Assembly (NCBI GenBank): GCA_030040475.1
Contig: JASHTQ010000702.1
Coordinates: 1-7,795 of the forward strand
Direction of reading: 5' to 3'
Length of the DNA: 7,795 bases
Source: Streptosporangiaceae bacterium
Lineage (GTDB): Bacteria > Actinomycetota > Actinomycetes > Streptosporangiales > Streptosporangiaceae
In this document: positions 5,829-7,795 of the stretch, piece after piece
How the letters are laid out: every line of letters begins with the position of its first letter
Position numbering within the stretch: position 1 is the first letter of the stretch
Notes under the pieces: model-generated
The model's database searches: none
Told to the model about the DNA's origin: nothing
What the model saw: only the letters and a program-made list of their open reading frames with translations
Translations under genes and position numbers: made by a program

Positions 5829-6245
5829 TCAGGTGTTGGGGCGCGCCTGGCTGACCCCGGCGAGCGCGGATGCCGGATCGCCGGCATGGCACAGGTCGCC
5901 CAGCGAGACCATGCCCGCGACCTGCCCGGCGTCGACGACGGGCAGCCGGCGCACGGCGTTCTCGCGCATCAGCTTTATCGCCTCGGCGATGTCCTCGTCG
6001 GCCCTGACTCCGATCAGGTCCGCGCTGCTCAGCGGGCCTACCGGCTCGTCAGGTCGCAACGATTCTGCCACCGCCCTGACGACGAGGTCGCGGTCGGTGA
6101 CCAGGCCGTAGAGCGTCTGGTCGTGGACCACGAGAACGGCGCCGACTCCCCAGTCCCGCATGGTCCGCGCCGCCTCGGCTATCGAGGAGTGGTAGTCCAC
6201 TCCGATCGGCCCGGGCGTCATCACGTCGCGCACCTTGACGTCCAT
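5829..6245 (-). CDS. two-CBS-domain protein (first of tandem pair)
   Basis: This 138-residue protein is a stand-alone Bateman module. CBS1 is at about 8-62 (VRDVMTPGPIGV to GLVTDRDL, 47-54) and CBS2 at about 76-120 (ADEDIAEAIKLM to GMVSLGDL, 111-118). It aligns along its full length with the downstream protein, including VTDRD, NAVRRLPVV and the tail SALAGVSQARPNT, which shows tandem duplication followed by divergence. The likely role is sensing nucleotides under stress; the partner is unknown. I chose the ATG at 6243-6245 because GGAGG (about ten bases upstream) suits it better than the in-frame TTG at 6254, which would leave only one base after the ribosome binding site. A near-consensus SigB-type promoter lies about 50 bases upstream. 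Confidence 0.94.
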   Translation of the reverse strand: MDVKVRDVMTPGPIGVDYHSSIAEAARTMRDWGVGAVLVVHDQTLYGLVTDRDLVVRAVAESLRPDEPVGPLSSADLIGVRADEDIAEAIKLMRENAVRRLPVVDAGQVAGMVSLGDLCHAGDPASALAGVSQARPNT

Positions 6246-6296
6246 GACGTGCAAACCTCCGTTTCGTGGGTTCCTGTGATCCCGTAGTTCTGGCGC

Positions 6297-6320
6297 TACC
6301 AGCCAGGACGGTCCCTAAAC
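6297..6320 (-). promoter_or_regulatory. near-consensus SigB/SigF-type promoter for the CBS pair
   Basis: On the minus strand GTTT (6317-6320), 15 bases, then TGGTA (6297-6301): one mismatch from GGGTA. It is placed 51 bases before the ATG of the first CBS gene, in an intergenic gap. Confidence 0.55.
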
Positions 6321-6342
6321 AGGAATCATGAAGCAAAGGTTT

Positions 6343-6363
6343 GCCCCGCCAGCTGATCGGGGC
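6343..6363 (-). terminator. possible weak terminator after the zinc-ribbon gene
   Basis: GCCCCG (6343-6348) and CGGGGC (6358-6363) form a 6-bp GC stem with a nine-base loop, seven bases after the stop of the zinc-ribbon gene. There is no T run; termination is only a possibility. Confidence 0.35.
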
Positions 6364-6369
6364 GCGGGC

Positions 6370-6723
6370 TCAGCGGCGGCCGAGTACCCGGTCCAGGGCG
6401 CGGCCGACTTCCTCGGCCAGGGCGTTGTCGGCGCCGGACGGGGCGCCGGATCGAGACGGGGAGAGACCGGAAGGGACGGAGGCGCCGCCAACCAGGGCGG
6501 GCTCGCGGACCAGGCCGCAGTCGAGGCAGTCGACCTGGTCCAGCCGCCTGATCAGGTGCGCGCTGCCGCACCTGGCGCAGCGCTCTAGTTCCGCGGTCCA
6601 GTCACCGGATTGCTGGCAATCCGGGCAGATGAGCACCAGATGATCGGCAAGCACGCCGCGGCGCCAGGGACTGCTCCCCCGCTCCGGGTCCGTCTGCCGA
6701 ACCCCGCACCGGTAACAGGGCAC
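6370..6723 (-). CDS. four-CxxC zinc-ribbon protein of unknown function
   Basis: This 117-residue soluble protein has four CxxC knuckles: C3/C6, C33/C36, C49/C52 and C66/C69. They would form two zinc sites, most simply 3/6 with 33/36 and 49/52 with 66/69. The region after residue 75 is Ser/Pro/Gly-rich, then a short helix ends ALAEEVGRALDRVLGRR. I recognise no named family; proteins with stacked zinc ribbons often bind nucleic acid or are redox-sensitive, but that is only a guess here. The GTG at 6721-6723 is the only start that keeps the first CxxC; a GGAGG lies about 19 bases upstream, which is far, so the start is less sure than the frame. It lies 35 bases after the peroxiredoxin gene on the same strand, suggesting co-transcription. 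Confidence 0.78.
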   Translation of the reverse strand: MPCYRCGVRQTDPERGSSPWRRGVLADHLVLICPDCQQSGDWTAELERCARCGSAHLIRRLDQVDCLDCGLVREPALVGGASVPSGLSPSRSGAPSGADNALAEEVGRALDRVLGRR

Positions 6724-6758
6724 CGTATTCCACGCCCCCGGGCCTCCCTTACCCAGCG

Positions 6759-7220
6759 CTAGCCAAGAGCGGCCAGCGCCTTGGAGTACTCGGCGAGATC
6801 GCGCGCCTGCGGGATCGGGTTGACGACCTTCCAGCGCACCACGCCGTCCTTGTCGATGATGAAAGTGCCCCGCGTCGCGATGCCGCGCTCGGAGTCGAAG
6901 ACACCGTACAGCGTGGCGACCTCCCCGTGCGGCCAGAAGTCCGACAGCAGCTCGAAACCGAAATGCTCGGCGTCCGACCAGGCCCGGTGGGTGAACGTGG
7001 AGTCCACGGACACCGTGAGCACGGCCACGTCGTCGCGGTCGGATTCGGGGAACTCATCGCGGATGGCGCACAGCTCGCCGGTGCAGACGCCGCTGAACGC
7101 CAGCGGGTAGAAGACAAGCACCACGTTCTTGGCCCCGCGGAAGCTGGACAGCCGCACGGGCGTGCCGTGCTGGTCCTTCAGCTCGAAATCGGGAGCCTGC
7201 TCGCCTACCTCAACCGCCAT
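6759..7220 (-). CDS. ahpE: AhpE-type peroxiredoxin
   Basis: This 153-residue cytoplasmic thiol peroxidase reduces hydrogen peroxide, organic hydroperoxides or peroxynitrite. The peroxidatic site reads PLAFSGVC, with Pro39, Ser43 and Cys46 (the PxxxS/TxxC motif). SDFWPHGEVATLYGVF and RGTFIIDKDGVVRW are typical of the AhpE group and the length fits. A second cysteine, Cys51, lies five residues after Cys46, where PrxQ/BCP enzymes carry their resolving cysteine; mycobacterial AhpE lacks it as I recall, so this enzyme may form an internal disulfide. AAGGAA (7227-7232) lies six bases before the ATG. The 158-base gap to DUF3052 holds no clear SigB-type promoter, hairpin terminator or tRNA. The neighbouring DUF3052 gene is a common companion in actinomycetes. 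Confidence 0.95.
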   Translation of the reverse strand: MAVEVGEQAPDFELKDQHGTPVRLSSFRGAKNVVLVFYPLAFSGVCTGELCAIRDEFPESDRDDVAVLTVSVDSTFTHRAWSDAEHFGFELLSDFWPHGEVATLYGVFDSERGIATRGTFIIDKDGVVRWKVVNPIPQARDLAEYSKALAALG

Positions 7221-7378
7221 GCCTGATTCCTTTCACTCGACCGGGGGAAGCGTGCCGGCAATTAACAGGCACCACCCAAGTGTGCCACTGTGGCGCGGGC
7301 GATGAACCACGGCCCGTTCGGCATAAAACTAAGGTGAACGGACGGTCAGCTAGGCACCTGCGGATCCCGCGCGGGCGC

Positions 7379-7795
7379 TCAGCGGCGCGCCTTGGGCGCC
7401 ACCAGGCGCGTTCCTGACCAGTCGCGGGCCGCGCTCACGCTGGAGGTCTGAGACAGGCCGGCCGTCGGCGCTGCCTCCCCGATATCGCTCGGCTCGACGT
7501 GACCCGGCCTGCCCGCCTTCGGCGTGAGCAGCCAGATGTATCCCCCGTCGGCGAGCGGCGTGAGGGCATCGACGAGCGCGTCGACGAGGTCCCCGTCCCC
7601 ATCCCGCCACCACAGCAGGACCACGTCGACCACGTCGTCGTAGTCCTCATCGACCAGCTCCACGCCGTCGATCCGGCTGATCGCGTCGCGCAACTGCTCG
7701 TCGCAATCGTCGTCGTGGCCGATCTCTTGCACCACCTGACCCGGTTTGATACCGAGTCGCTCGGCCTGCCCGCGTTCGTCCTGGGCCTGGCCCGC
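7379..7795 (-). CDS. DUF3052 family protein, 5'-truncated by window edge
   Basis: This is a small acidic cytoplasmic protein of unknown function, widely conserved in Actinobacteria. The frame stays open to the window edge: the part encoded at 7736-7795 reads about ERLGIKPGQ before VVQEIG, the usual start of the conserved region, so the GTG at 7735 is internal and the real start is just outside. Of the visible 138 residues the core VDEDYDDVVDVVLLWWRDGDGD, the GGYIWLLTPKAGRPGHVEPSDI block and the ending GLSQTSSVSAARDWSGTRLVAPK are strongly conserved hallmarks of the family. Only a few N-terminal residues should be missing. In actinomycetes this gene commonly lies near aceE and a peroxiredoxin, and here it precedes ahpE on the same strand. 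Confidence 0.93.
   Translation of the reverse strand, partial: AGQAQDERGQAERLGIKPGQVVQEIGHDDDCDEQLRDAISRIDGVELVDEDYDDVVDVVLLWWRDGDGDLVDALVDALTPLADGGYIWLLTPKAGRPGHVEPSDIGEAAPTAGLSQTSSVSAARDWSGTRLVAPKARR

Noticed and set aside
6385..6389. GGGTA on the minus strand near the 3' end of the zinc-ribbon gene, upstream of the CBS pair
   Set aside because: No matching -35 at 14-16 bases, and it lies inside a coding sequence 140 bases from the next start; the site at 6297-6320 fits better.
6750..6754. GGGTA on the minus strand before the zinc-ribbon gene, a possible SigB-type -10
   Set aside because: At 14-16 bases upstream the sequence is GC-only and lacks GTTT or even GNNT, so only half of the promoter is present.
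7221..7378. The gap between ahpE and DUF3052 checked for a tRNA, terminator or stress promoter
   Set aside because: No T-arm-like sequence, no stable stem beyond a short CCCGCGCGGG palindrome, and no GTTT/GGGTA pair on either strand.

Overview
The window comes from a very GC-rich actinomycete. The evidence is strong third-position G/C bias, GTG starts, a SigB/SigF-family sigma factor, an ANTAR regulator, and a DUF3052 gene next to an AhpE-type peroxiredoxin, a combination known from Actinobacteria. I cannot assign a genus. Genes are tightly packed, the largest gene-free gap is about 220 bases, and there is no tRNA, rRNA, CRISPR array, insertion sequence or other sign of a mobile element. Two genes run off the window: the sigma factor loses its 5' end at base 1 and the DUF3052 gene loses its 5' end at base 7795.

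Layout. Bases 1-1193 (+): a SigB/SigF-type stress sigma factor followed by a small two-helix membrane protein. Bases 1181-3100 (-): a PAS-GAF-PP2C phosphatase of the RsbU/SpoIIE type that converges on and overlaps the previous gene. Bases 3320-3853: two convergent small membrane proteins, a 52-residue hydrophobic protein (+) and a GlsB/YeaQ-type protein (-), which share a strong intergenic hairpin and both end in W-x-x-W. Bases 3895-5281 (-): a two-gene unit, a membrane protein with an extracytoplasmic repeat followed by a GAF-ANTAR RNA-binding regulator. Bases 5381-6245 (-): two tandem paralogous two-CBS-domain proteins. Bases 6370-7220 (-): a four-CxxC zinc-ribbon protein downstream of an AhpE-type peroxiredoxin. 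Bases 7379-7795 (-): DUF3052.

The unifying signal is regulatory. Two intergenic sites match the SigB/SigF promoter form GTTT-N14/15-GGGTA exactly: 3257-3279 before the 52-residue protein, and 5343-5366 before the membrane/ANTAR unit. A third, before the CBS pair (6297-6320), has one mismatch in the -10 element. A fourth, weaker one lies before the GlsB-like gene (3896-3919). The window therefore reads as a compact general-stress locus: an alternative sigma factor, a sensor phosphatase of the class that activates such sigma factors by partner switching, and the likely local target genes (envelope proteins, CBS sensor proteins, an antiterminator-type regulator). The anti-sigma kinase and anti-anti-sigma protein that such a circuit needs are not visible here.

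The most unusual detail is a perfect 14-bp GC-rich hairpin (5305-5335). It starts almost exactly at the predicted transcription start of the membrane/ANTAR unit, so that mRNA would begin with the hairpin.
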